Below the pieces are notes generated by a model. The model worked only from the letters and a program-made list of their open reading frames with translations, searched no databases and had not been told where the DNA came from. The position numbers and the translations under genes were made by a program. 64,000 bases of DNA from Streptomyces sp. NBC_01341 (GTDB taxonomy: Bacteria > Actinomycetota > Actinomycetes > Streptomycetales > Streptomycetaceae): the NCBI RefSeq assembly GCF_035946055.1, contig NZ_CP108364.1, forward strand, positions 2,852,001 to 2,916,000, in the 5' to 3' direction. Below are positions 1 to 7,974 of the stretch, one piece after another (position 1 is the stretch's first letter; the number at the start of each line of letters is the position of its first letter).

Positions 1-672
1 ACCCTTCGCGTTGACCCAGTACCCGTACGCCGCCATCGTGATCGTGCCGCCGACCCCGCCGATCAGCCCGAGCGTGTAGATCAGTGAGCCGTCGGGGAGC
101 ACGGGGACGAGCCCGGCGAGGGAGGCTCCCACGTCCGGGACCACCCGGATCGCGACGTAGACCACGACGACGAACATCACGCCGATCAGGACCGTCATGG
201 CCTTCTCGAAGACGGCGTACCGGTTGAACCACACGAAGACCAGGCCGACCAGGCCGGTGAGGATCGCCCAGGTCTTCAGGCCCGGCCCGCCGGGGAAGAG
301 CGCCACGATGGGCAGGGCGCTCGACGACATGGCCGTCGCGCCGTAGACGAAGCCCCAGACGACGACGTACACCGCGAAGTAGCCGGTGGTCCAGCCGCCG
401 AGGGTGCGCCAGCCGTCGAAGAGGGTCCGGCCCGTCGCGAGGTGCCAGCGGCCCACCGCCTCGGCGAGCGAGATCTTGACGAGGCAGCCGATGACGGCCG
501 CCCACATGAGGGTGTAGCCGAACTTGCTCCCCGCGATGAGCGTCGCGACCAGGTCGCCGGCCCCCACTCCCGTCGCCGCGACGACGATTCCCGGGCCGAT
601 GTATTTCCAACTGGATGTACGCGGACGGGAGTCCAGCTCCCCGGTCTCTGTGGTTCCGCTTGTCTCCGTCAT
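1..672 (-). CDS. Nramp-family divalent metal transporter, N-terminal part
   Basis: This is the first 224 codons of a membrane transporter that continues past the left edge. The N-terminus has the Nramp signature GPGIVVAATGVGAGDL (about residues 30-45), followed by hydrophobic helices and the segment AGSKFGYTLMWA. Nramp proteins import Mn2+, Fe2+ or related divalent ions with protons across the cytoplasmic membrane. The ATG at 672 is the only start preceding the conserved GPG region. Substrate cannot be decided from the fragment. The family assignment is seen in the sequence; the metal is family knowledge only. Confidence 0.85.
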   Translation of the reverse strand, partial: MTETSGTTETGELDSRPRTSSWKYIGPGIVVAATGVGAGDLVATLIAGSKFGYTLMWAAVIGCLVKISLAEAVGRWHLATGRTLFDGWRTLGGWTTGYFAVYVVVWGFVYGATAMSSSALPIVALFPGGPGLKTWAILTGLVGLVFVWFNRYAVFEKAMTVLIGVMFVVVVYVAIRVVPDVGASLAGLVPVLPDGSLIYTLGLIGGVGGTITMAAYGYWVNAKG

Positions 673-696
673 GCCGGTCAACGAAGCGCAAAGTTC

Positions 697-969
697 CGCT
701 TCGCACAAGAGGGCACGTCGTACCGTCGCCGGGAGAAGTCCTCGTCGTCGACCGTCGTCGTCCTGCTGATCCTTGCCGTCATCGCGTTCTTCGTCCGGCA
801 GAACACGAAGTGCCCGCAGGCTACGACACGATCCTGCGGATTCACCGGCCGCTGGCGGGCGGCGTCGAGCTATCCGCCCGGTTACTGCGCGGAGAGCCGC
901 AACGACCGGTCCTGCTACACGTTCGAAGTCAACGACGGGAAGACGGTGCTCTGCGCCAAGCCGGTGTGA
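697..969 (+). pseudogene. fragment of a small Cys-containing membrane-anchored protein
   Basis: This reading frame has Streptomyces-like codon use. It encodes a basic segment (YRRREK), one transmembrane helix (VVVLLILAVIAFFV) and an outer part with five Cys, ending GKTVLCAKPV. No ATG, GTG or TTG with a ribosome site lies between the Nramp start at 672 and the helix; the only in-frame ATG (442) is deep inside Nramp on the other strand. So either the 5' end has been lost, a frameshift separates it from its start, or an unusual start is used. I do not recognise the family. Confidence 0.35.
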
Positions 970-1105
970 GCGGCCACCGGCCCGACACGGCTCCCTGCGG
1001 CGGCCCCGACGGCACCGCACTCTGCCCCCGCGTACCTTTCACCGGACGTACGGGATCACTCATCCTCGAAGGACTGATCGCCGATACGACGAAGGAGCCT
1101 TCTCC

Positions 1106-2377
1106 GTGCGTGCTCATGCCCCCGGACGAGAGTCTGCCTCCGGCATTCCACAGAGCCGGGCTGTCCGGGCCGCGGATCCCACCCGCCTCCCGGCCGGCGT
1201 GCCCGCGGTACTCCTCGCGCTGCAGCGGACCGTGGGCAACGCCGCGGTGACCCGGATGCTGGAAGAGGAACGACAGGGGGCCACGGTGGGGCACGGCCGG
1301 CGGGAGGCTGCCCCCCACGTGCAGCGCTCCGCCGTCCATGACGTGCTCCGGACCCGGGGCGAGCCGATGGGCGCAGCGCTCAGGGACGAGATGGAGAATC
1401 GGTTCGGCGCCGACTTCTCCGACGTCCGTCTGCACAACGGCACGGCCGCCAGGGAGTCCGCAGCCGGGATCGGCGCCCGCGCCTACACCTCCGGCAGCCA
1501 CATCGTGATGGGTGACCGAGGAGGCGACAAGCACACGCTCGCCCATGAGCTGACCCATGTGCTTCAGCAGCGCACCGGCCCCGTCGCGGGCACCGACAAC
1601 GGGGACGGCCTGCGGGTCAGTGATCCTTCCGACCGTTTCGAACGTGAGGCCGAGGCGAACGCGTCGCGCGTGCTGTCCCGCCCTCTGGCACACGGCCCGG
1701 CGCAGGGCCACCCGGTCCATGCCCACGGCTCCCACTCCGCCGAGTCCACCGTGCAGCGACGCCCTCGGGACAAGCCTGCCGAGGAGAAGGGAGACCACAC
1801 CCACGTGGACCCCGACTACCCCGGGCTGCGGCTCGTCCTGGACAAGGCCCTGACCGACGAGCACTCCGAGAAGATCTATAAGCTCGCCGGTTCCAAGGAG
1901 CGTGTGATCTTCGACGAGGACGGCAGCTTCGGATACATCAAGGCCGACGAGGACCTCGCGACCTACTACGGTCTGGTGCAGGAGGAGATCGGGGCAGAGG
2001 CGGCCCAGGCGAACCTGAGCGGCCACTTCTCACCGCAGCGGACCACCAGCTATCACGTCCGGGCGAACGGCCAGAACCTTCACGAGAAACGGATCGACAG
2101 CCTCCAGGACTTCGACACCGCGGGGATCAGCCGGGGCGGGCTGGTCGAGGTGAGTGTCGCGCTGCTGCAGAAGGCCAGCGGCCGTGCGAAAACCGTGGCG
2201 GGCGGGCTCGTCGAGAAGCGTCTCGACGACGCCGCCACCGGCATGCGGAACAGCGCCGCGCTCGCACCGATCCAGATTCAGGTCGGTGCGAGCGGCATAT
2301 CCATCTCGGACGGGAACCACCGCCTGGCCGCAGCTGTCCGGATGGGCCACGCCTATGCACCGTGCAAGATCGTCTGA
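1106..2377 (+). CDS. DUF4157 protein with ParB-like C-terminus (eCIS-type cargo/toxin candidate)
   Basis: A 423-aa protein starting at GTG 1106, with GAAGGAG 8 nt upstream; earlier in-frame ATGs have no such site. Residues about 36-50 carry the LQRTVGNAAV segment typical of proteins linked to extracellular contractile injection systems. Residues about 80-160 are a DUF4157 domain with the metalloprotease-like motif HELTH (147-151). The last about 30 residues contain DGNHRLAAAVRMG (DGNHR at 402-406), which resembles the DGxxR core of ParB/sulfiredoxin-like nucleases used as toxin tips. No signal peptide, no injection-system genes and no obvious immunity gene lie nearby, so it is an orphan here. 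Export by a contractile system elsewhere in the genome is inference; DUF4157 membership is firm. Confidence 0.85.
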   Translation: MRAHAPGRESASGIPQSRAVRAADPTRLPAGVPAVLLALQRTVGNAAVTRMLEEERQGATVGHGRREAAPHVQRSAVHDVLRTRGEPMGAALRDEMENRFGADFSDVRLHNGTAARESAAGIGARAYTSGSHIVMGDRGGDKHTLAHELTHVLQQRTGPVAGTDNGDGLRVSDPSDRFEREAEANASRVLSRPLAHGPAQGHPVHAHGSHSAESTVQRRPRDKPAEEKGDHTHVDPDYPGLRLVLDKALTDEHSEKIYKLAGSKERVIFDEDGSFGYIKADEDLATYYGLVQEEIGAEAAQANLSGHFSPQRTTSYHVRANGQNLHEKRIDSLQDFDTAGISRGGLVEVSVALLQKASGRAKTVAGGLVEKRLDDAATGMRNSAALAPIQIQVGASGISISDGNHRLAAAVRMGHAYAPCKIV

Positions 2378-2506
2378 TCTTGCACGTGCATGCGGGCAGG
2401 TCCTCGCGGCAGTCCGGAGGTGCCGGAGCCTGCCGGTCCGCGACGGGTTGATCCCACCCGGGATCGGTTCAGGGCTTCAGCCGCATCGCCACCGGACACG
2501 ACGGGA

Positions 2507-2530
2507 CCGCCGCCTCGTACGAGGCGGCGG
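2507..2530. terminator. bidirectional hairpin terminator
   Basis: A perfect inverted repeat with 10-bp arms (CCGCCGCCTC / GAGGCGGCGG) around GTAC lies between the convergent DUF4157 gene and the GntP permease gene. No T-tract follows, as is usual in Streptomyces. The rest of 2378-2607 holds no gene that I can see. Confidence 0.7.
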
Positions 2531-2607
2531 CCGGTCGTGCGTCATTCCTGCTCCGGGCGGGAGTCGCTCGAGGCCGGAGCCACCCACCAGGCACTACGGG
2601 ACGGCTC

Positions 2608-4086
2608 TCAGATGACCAGGCTGAGCGCCGCCGCCACGACGAAGCCCGCGACCGAGAGCACCGTCTCCAGCACGGTCCAGGACTTCAGGGTGTCGCGCTC
2701 GGTGATCCCGAAGTACTTCGACACCATCCAGAAGCCGCCGTCGTTGACGTGCGAGGCGAAGATGGAACCCGCCGAGATGGCCATGATGATCAGCGCGAGG
2801 TGCGGCTGCGACATGTTCTGGCCCTCGACGAGCGGGACGACGATGCCGGCGGTGGTGACGATGGCGACCGTGGCCGACCCCTGCGCGACCCGCAGGACGA
2901 CGGAGATCAGCCAGGCCAGCAGGATGACCGGCAGGCCGACGTCGTTGAAGGTGTCGGCGAGCGCGTCGGCGATGCCGCTCGCCTTCAGCACGGCTCCGAA
3001 GATGCCGCCAGCACCGACGACGAGAAGGATGTTGCCGACCGGCTTCAGCGAGGCCGTGGAGACCCTTTCGAGGGACTTGCGGGACCAGCCGCGCCGGATG
3101 CCCAGCAGGTAGTAGGCGAGCACCAGCGCGATCGTCAGGGCGACGAAGGGGTTGCCGAAGAACTCGATGACGGAGCGCAGCGTGGAGGGGTCGAGCGCGA
3201 TGGAGGAGAACGTCGCGGCGAGGATCAGCACCAGCGGGGTGCCGATGATCGTGAGTACGGTGCCGAGGGCGACGGGGTGCTCCTGCGGTGTGACCCCCGC
3301 GGCGCGCTGCTCGGCGACGACCGCGGCCTTGGACTCCTCGGCCGCCTCGACCATGTCCTGCGGCACCTCGACGAAGAGGCGCTTGCCGATCCAGGCGGCG
3401 TATACCCAGGCGGCGAGGACGGACGGGATGCCGACGACGGCGCCCATCAGGATGACCCAGCCGAGGGAGACGTTGAACAGGCCCGCGGCGGCGACCGGTC
3501 CGGGGTGCGGCGGGAGGAACGCGTGGGTCATGGAGAGGCCCGCCAGCAGCGGCATCGCGTACAGGATGATCGACTTGCCGGAGCGCTTCGCGGCCGCGTA
3601 GACGATCGGCGCGAGGACGAAGATGCCGACGTCGAAGAAGACCGGGATGCCGAAGATGAGGCCGGTGAGCCCCATGGCGAGCGGGGCGCGCTTCTCGCCG
3701 AAGAGGTTCAGCAGGCGGCTGCTCAGGACTTCCGCCCCGCCGGAGACCTCCAGGATGGCGCCGAGCATCGTGCCGAGCCCGATGATGATCGCGACGTGTC
3801 CGAGAATGCCGCCCATGCCGGATTCGATGACGGACACCGCGGCGGACTTCTGGACCGTGCCGAAGAGTTCGGTGACGGAGAGCCCGGCCCCGAGGCCGAC
3901 GGCTATGGATACGGCGAGCAGCGCGACGAACGGCTGCAGCCGGACCTTGATGATCAGGAGGAGCAGGAGGGCGATCCCGAGCGCGGCGACGGTCAGCAGA
4001 CCGGGGGTGCCTCCGATCAGGAGGAGCAGTCCACCGGTGTGGGGTGGCGCTTCGGGAGCGGTGGCGGGGGACGCGGCGAGCAGCAT
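2608..4086 (-). CDS. gntP: GntP-family sugar-acid permease
   Basis: A 492-aa polytopic membrane protein with more than ten hydrophobic helices and the GntP/GntT family pattern (FFDVGIFVLAPIVY, FLPPHPGPVAAAGLFN, GSATVAIVTTAGI, ASHVNDGGFWMVS). Members import gluconate and related aldonates with protons. It is the last gene of a leftward operon with a PfkB kinase, an IclR regulator and RidA; 162 nt separate it from ridA. In this setting the natural substrate may be an amino-aldonate such as N-acetylglucosaminate rather than plain gluconate; that is inference. A terminator hairpin lies 78 nt beyond its stop. Confidence 0.92.
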   Translation of the reverse strand: MLLAASPATAPEAPPHTGGLLLLIGGTPGLLTVAALGIALLLLLIIKVRLQPFVALLAVSIAVGLGAGLSVTELFGTVQKSAAVSVIESGMGGILGHVAIIIGLGTMLGAILEVSGGAEVLSSRLLNLFGEKRAPLAMGLTGLIFGIPVFFDVGIFVLAPIVYAAAKRSGKSIILYAMPLLAGLSMTHAFLPPHPGPVAAAGLFNVSLGWVILMGAVVGIPSVLAAWVYAAWIGKRLFVEVPQDMVEAAEESKAAVVAEQRAAGVTPQEHPVALGTVLTIIGTPLVLILAATFSSIALDPSTLRSVIEFFGNPFVALTIALVLAYYLLGIRRGWSRKSLERVSTASLKPVGNILLVVGAGGIFGAVLKASGIADALADTFNDVGLPVILLAWLISVVLRVAQGSATVAIVTTAGIVVPLVEGQNMSQPHLALIIMAISAGSIFASHVNDGGFWMVSKYFGITERDTLKSWTVLETVLSVAGFVVAAALSLVI

Positions 4087-4248
4087 GAACGGTCAACTCC
4101 GTTGGTGACGGGGTCCTTCTGGGCAGGGGGGAGCGCGGCACGGCGTTCCCGTACGGGAGTGACGGGGCGCCGGGCCGTGCTGCGTGGTGCGGTGGGCCGG
4201 ATGGATCGGGGGGTCCGCCGTTCGGAGAGTGGCCGGCGGGCCGGGTGA

Positions 4249-4659
4249 TCAGCCCAGGACGGCGAGGGCGTCGATCTCGATGAGCAGCCCCTTGGGCAGG
4301 CCGACGTAGACCGTCGTGCGTGCGGAGGCGGGGGCCTTGAGGCCCTGCTCCTCGAAGTACGCGTTGTAGATCGCGTTCATCTCGGCGAAGTGGTCGACGT
4401 CGGTGAGGTAGACGCGCATCATCATCACGTCGTCCCAGCTCGCGCCGCCCTCCTCCAGGATCGCCTTGACGTTGGCGAAGGTCTGCAGGGTCTGCTCGCG
4501 CAGAGTCGGGCCGGCCGGGGTGGGGGCCTGACCCTCGACTGCGGGCAGGAAGCCGACCTGACCGGCGACCTGGAGGATGTTCCCCTTCTTCACACCGTGC
4601 GAGAACTTCGCGGGCGGCGTGGTGTGGGTGCTGGGGGTGAGGGCGGTCTTCTCGGTCAT
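4249..4659 (-). CDS. ridA: RidA/YjgF family enamine/imine deaminase
   Basis: A 136-aa protein with the RidA fold signature, including LREQTLQTFANVKAILEEGG and the C-terminal PKGLLIEIDALAVL. RidA proteins hydrolyse reactive enamines or imines released by PLP-dependent dehydratases. It starts 6 nt after the IclR stop codon with no strong ribosome site, so translation is probably coupled. Its presence next to a PLP deaminase operon (6633-7934) fits this clean-up role. Several RidA paralogues do other things, so the exact substrate is open. Confidence 0.88.
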   Translation of the reverse strand: MTEKTALTPSTHTTPPAKFSHGVKKGNILQVAGQVGFLPAVEGQAPTPAGPTLREQTLQTFANVKAILEEGGASWDDVMMMRVYLTDVDHFAEMNAIYNAYFEEQGLKAPASARTTVYVGLPKGLLIEIDALAVLG

Positions 4660-4665
4660 GGTGGT

Positions 4666-5424
4666 TCAGGCTTTCTCGGTGGGGGTGGCGCCGGAGTACT
4701 CCCGGCTGATGGATTCCGCGGTGCGGCGCACCAGCGGGAGCAGGGTGAGGAGTTCCTCGGCCGTGACGACCACGTTCGGCGCGGACACCGACATGGCGGC
4801 CACGACCCGGCCGTCCGCGCCCCGGATGGGGGCGCCGACACAGTTGATGGACTCCTCGTGGCCGCCGAGGTCGGTGGCCCATCCCTGTTCGCGTACGACG
4901 GCGAGTTCCTTGAGGAAGGCACCGGCGTTCGGGACCGAACGGGACGTGTACATGGGGTAGTCGAGGCGTTCGGCGATCACGCGCCGCTCGGGCTCGGTGA
5001 GGTCGGCGAGGAGCAGCTTGGCGACCGCGGCGACGGTGATCGCGACGGGTTTGCCGATCCGTGAGTACATCCGCACGGGGTAGCGGCTCTCCACCTTGTC
5101 GATGTAGAGGACCTCGTTCTCCTCGTACACCGCGAGGTGGACGGTGTGCCCGCACTGCTCGTTGAGTGCGACGAGGTGGCTGTGGGCGATCTCGCGCACG
5201 TCGAGGTTCTCGACGGCTTCCTGTGCGAGGGCGAAGAGGCGGGCGCCGAGGCGGTAGCGCTGGTCGTCCTGCCGGAAGACGAGTCCGTGCTCGTGGAGCG
5301 TGCGGAGCAGGCGCAGGGCCGTGGACTTGTGGACGCCGAGCCGCTCGGCGACCTGGCCGAGGTCGGCGGGGCCCTGGGCGAGCAGCGGCAGGATGCTCAG
5401 CGCGCGGTCGACGGTCTGGCTCAT
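4666..5424 (-). CDS. IclR-family transcriptional regulator (KdgR-like candidate)
   Basis: A 252-aa regulator with an N-terminal winged helix-turn-helix (DLGQVAERLGVHKSTALRLL, about 16-37) and a C-terminal IclR effector domain (NCVGAPIRGADGRVVAAMSVS). The ATG at 5424 overlaps the kinase stop by 4 nt (ATGA), the normal coupled arrangement; longer upstream extensions lie inside the kinase gene. IclR proteins bind small acids; the family includes KdgR, which responds to 2-keto-3-deoxygluconate. The location between a sugar-acid kinase and RidA, opposite a divergent operon, makes it the likely controller of both operons through the palindrome at 6590-6610. Confidence 0.9.
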   Translation of the reverse strand: MSQTVDRALSILPLLAQGPADLGQVAERLGVHKSTALRLLRTLHEHGLVFRQDDQRYRLGARLFALAQEAVENLDVREIAHSHLVALNEQCGHTVHLAVYEENEVLYIDKVESRYPVRMYSRIGKPVAITVAAVAKLLLADLTEPERRVIAERLDYPMYTSRSVPNAGAFLKELAVVREQGWATDLGGHEESINCVGAPIRGADGRVVAAMSVSAPNVVVTAEELLTLLPLVRRTAESISREYSGATPTEKA

Positions 5425-6494
5425 GTGACTCGTACCTCCTCGTTCGCCCCGTCGGCTGCTGTCCAGCCGGGGCCGAGACGAAGTGTCCCCCAGGCTTCGT
5501 CGTCCAGGGCGGCGAGCCGGTCGGCGTGGGCGCGGGGCGGGGGGCCGGTGAGGTCGCCGGGGACGGTGAGGACTGCGGCGGCCATGAGGTGGCCGTGCCG
5601 GGCCCGTTCCCGTACGGGCAGGTCGCGCAGGGTGGCGGAGAGGAAGCCGGCGGCGAAGGCGTCGCCGGCGCCGACGGCGGCGACGACGTCGACCCGCAGG
5701 GAGGGGACGTCGGTGACGGTGTCCTCGGCCGGCGCGCTCCGCCCGCCTCCCGCCCCCGTCCGCGCGAACACCGTGACGCCGTGCCCGCCCCGTTTGACGA
5801 CGAGGACGCCGGGCTCGGGGAGAGCGGCGCGGATCGCTTCTGCGCCGACGACTCCCCATGCCTCCTCGGCCTCGTCCTCACCGACGAAGACGAGGTCGCA
5901 GCGGCGGGCGATGTCGAGGAGCACCCGCGGGCCCTCATGGCGCTCGCGCCACAGGCCGGGCCGGTGGTTGACGTCGAAGGAGACGAGCGGCCGGCCGTCG
6001 CGGGGGGCGGTCAGGTCGTTCAGGAGGTCCAGGCAGCCGGCGGAGAGTGCGGCGGTGATACCGGACAGGTGCAGGACACGGCCGGAGAGCACGTCCTCGT
6101 AGGGAACGTTGTGCGGGGACATCGCGGAGGCGGCCGAGCCGGCGCGGTAGTAGGCCACCTCGTGGGTGTCGGTGGCCCGGTCCGTCGCGGTGCGGAAGTA
6201 GACGCCGGTGGGGCGGTCCGGGTCGCGGCGCACGGCGGTGGTGTCGACGCCGTAGGCGGCGATCGCGTCGACGAGGTGGTCGCCGAAGCCGTCCGCGCCG
6301 ACCCGTCCGACCCATTTCGCCCGGTGGCCGGACGCGGCGAGCGCGCAGGCGACGTTGGATTCGGCTCCTCCGATGCCCCGGCCGAAGGCGGGGACGTCGG
6401 CGAGGCGGCCCGGCTGCGAGGGCAGGAACGTCACCATGGACTCGCCGAGGCAGACGACGTCCGCGGTGGCTGTCCTGGCTGCGTGTCCGGACAC
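5421..6494 (-). CDS. PfkB-family kinase, 2-keto-3-deoxygluconate kinase candidate
   Basis: A 357-aa ribokinase-type enzyme. It has the N-terminal sugar-binding GGAESNVACALA segment, the substrate region (TGVYFR) and the C-terminal catalytic signature DVVAAVGAGDAFAAGFL, whose GAGD Asp is the catalytic base. The GTG start at 6494 is preceded by GAGGAG. In PfkB enzymes this family branch (CLGESMVTF start) phosphorylates 2-keto-3-deoxygluconate or fructose-like sugars. First gene of the leftward operon; in the proposed pathway it would convert 2-keto-3-deoxygluconate to the 6-phosphate. No KDPG aldolase is in the window. Confidence 0.85.
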   Translation of the reverse strand: MSGHAARTATADVVCLGESMVTFLPSQPGRLADVPAFGRGIGGAESNVACALAASGHRAKWVGRVGADGFGDHLVDAIAAYGVDTTAVRRDPDRPTGVYFRTATDRATDTHEVAYYRAGSAASAMSPHNVPYEDVLSGRVLHLSGITAALSAGCLDLLNDLTAPRDGRPLVSFDVNHRPGLWRERHEGPRVLLDIARRCDLVFVGEDEAEEAWGVVGAEAIRAALPEPGVLVVKRGGHGVTVFARTGAGGGRSAPAEDTVTDVPSLRVDVVAAVGAGDAFAAGFLSATLRDLPVRERARHGHLMAAAVLTVPGDLTGPPPRAHADRLAALDDEAWGTLRLGPGWTAADGANEEVRVT

Positions 6495-6589
6495 TCTGGG
6501 CTCCTCATGGTCGGCCGTGGGCGCCGGTGCTCACCATTGACCCGGCATCGGCCAGGATGTTAGACAGCGTTAAGCGATATGCGCAATGG

Positions 6590-6610
6590 CCGTTGCAGAT
6601 AATGCAACGG
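6590..6610. promoter_or_regulatory. palindromic operator in the divergent promoter region
   Basis: CCGTTGCA - 5 nt - TGCAACGG is a perfect 8-bp inverted repeat in the 138-nt gap between the divergent kinase and deaminase genes, 22 nt before the TTG start at 6633. A related half-site (ATGCGCAATGG) lies just to the left. It is a good candidate for the IclR-family regulator encoded next door. Seen directly; the regulator assignment is inference. Confidence 0.6.
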
Positions 6611-6632
6611 ACTCGTCTCCGAGGAGGATCCC

Positions 6633-7934
6633 TTGGCCGCCCAGCAGCCCGCTGAACAGTCCGTGACGGCACTCGCCGGCGAGGTGGTCGACCACCGCTT
6701 CAAGGCGTTGCCGCCCGACGCGGAGGGGCTGACCGTCGGCGCCCTGGCGGCCGAGCGCCGCAACCTCTTCACCGGTGGTTTCACCACCCCCGTGCTGGCC
6801 CTGTCCGCGGAGTCGCTCGAGGCGAACCTCGCGCTCCTGGAGACGTACGCCGAGCGGCACGGGCTGGCCTTCGCACCGCACGGCAAGACGTCGATGTCCC
6901 CACAGCTGTTCGCCCGTCAGCTGGAGCACGGCGCCTGGGGCATCACCGCCGCGGTGCCCCACCAGGCACGGGTCTACCGGGCCCACGGCATCCGGCGGAT
7001 CTTCCTGGCCAACGAGCTCGTCGACGCGGTGGCACTGCGCTGGCTGGCCGGTGAGCTGGACGCCGACCCCGGCTTCACGTTCGCCTGCTACGTCGACTCC
7101 GTGCGCGGCGTCGAGCTGATGGACGAGGCCCTGCGCGCGGCAGGCGCGGTGCGCCCGGTCGACGTGGTGGTGGAGCTGGGCGCGGGCGAGGGCGCCCGTA
7201 CCGGCGCCCGCACGGAGGCGGACTGCGCCGCGGTGGCCGACGCCGTGGCGGCGGCGTCCACCCTGCGCCTGGTGGGCGTCGCCGGTTACGAGGGCGAGGT
7301 GCCGGACGCCTCCCCCGAGCGCGTGCGCGCCTGGCTCGGCCGGCTCGTCGCGCTCGCGGCGGACCTCGACGCGGCCGGACGCTTCGCGAAGCTCGCGGAC
7401 GACGAGGAGATCCTGGTCAGCGCCGGCGGCAGCGCCTGGTTCGACGCGGTGGCCGACGTCTTCGCCGGTGTACCCGCACTGTCCAGGCCGGTGCTGAAGC
7501 TGCTGCGCTCGGGCGCCTACGTCAGCCACGACGACGGCCACTACCGCCACCTCACCCCCTTCAACCGGATCCCCGAGGAGGGCGCGCTGCAGCCCGCCTT
7601 CCGGCTGTGGGCGCAGGTCGTCTCCCGCCCCAGCCCCGAGCAGGCCTTCGTCAACGCGGGCAAGCGTGACGCGGCCTACGACCTGGACCTCCCCGAGGCG
7701 CAGGTCGTCCGCTCCGCGCGCGACGGCTCGGTACGGCCGGCCACGGGTGTGACCGTGACCGGGCTCTCCGATCAGCACGGCTGGGTGCGGACGGACGCGG
7801 GCACCGGGCTGGAGGTCGGCGACTGGGTCGGGCTGGGCCTCTCGCACCCCTGCACGTCCTTCGACAAGTGGCAGCTCATCCCGCTGGTCGAGGCGGACGG
7901 CACCGTCACCGACTACATCCGCACCTTCTTCTGA
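6633..7934 (+). CDS. PLP-dependent amino acid deaminase, D-serine/D-glucosaminate ammonia-lyase-like
   Basis: A 433-aa enzyme of the alanine-racemase-fold type III group (D-threonine aldolase / D-serine dehydratase family). The PLP lysine is in APHGKTSMSP (K85). C-terminal metal/substrate features include GLSHPCTSF with His and Cys as in eukaryotic-type D-serine dehydratase. TTG start with GAGGAGG 5 nt upstream. These enzymes eliminate ammonia from D-configured beta-hydroxy amino acids to give keto acids. With a deacylase downstream and a keto-sugar-acid kinase opposite, D-glucosaminate is an attractive substrate, giving 2-keto-3-deoxygluconate; D-serine or D-threonine remain possible. Confidence 0.8.
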   Translation: MAAQQPAEQSVTALAGEVVDHRFKALPPDAEGLTVGALAAERRNLFTGGFTTPVLALSAESLEANLALLETYAERHGLAFAPHGKTSMSPQLFARQLEHGAWGITAAVPHQARVYRAHGIRRIFLANELVDAVALRWLAGELDADPGFTFACYVDSVRGVELMDEALRAAGAVRPVDVVVELGAGEGARTGARTEADCAAVADAVAAASTLRLVGVAGYEGEVPDASPERVRAWLGRLVALAADLDAAGRFAKLADDEEILVSAGGSAWFDAVADVFAGVPALSRPVLKLLRSGAYVSHDDGHYRHLTPFNRIPEEGALQPAFRLWAQVVSRPSPEQAFVNAGKRDAAYDLDLPEAQVVRSARDGSVRPATGVTVTGLSDQHGWVRTDAGTGLEVGDWVGLGLSHPCTSFDKWQLIPLVEADGTVTDYIRTFF

Positions 7935-7974
7935 TCCCGGCGGAGCCGCTTCCCCTCCCGAAAGGCGACATCCC

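Noticed and set aside
773..1105. N-terminal extension of the DUF4157 gene up to ATG 773
   Set aside because: The extension is Arg/Pro-rich, overlaps the Cys-containing fragment in another frame and lacks a ribosome site; GTG 1106 has a good one.
2594..5938. A 1114-aa frame on the minus strand
   Set aside because: Composed of Arg/Pro/Ala-rich sequence running out of frame through the GntP, RidA, IclR and kinase genes; a GC-rich shadow.
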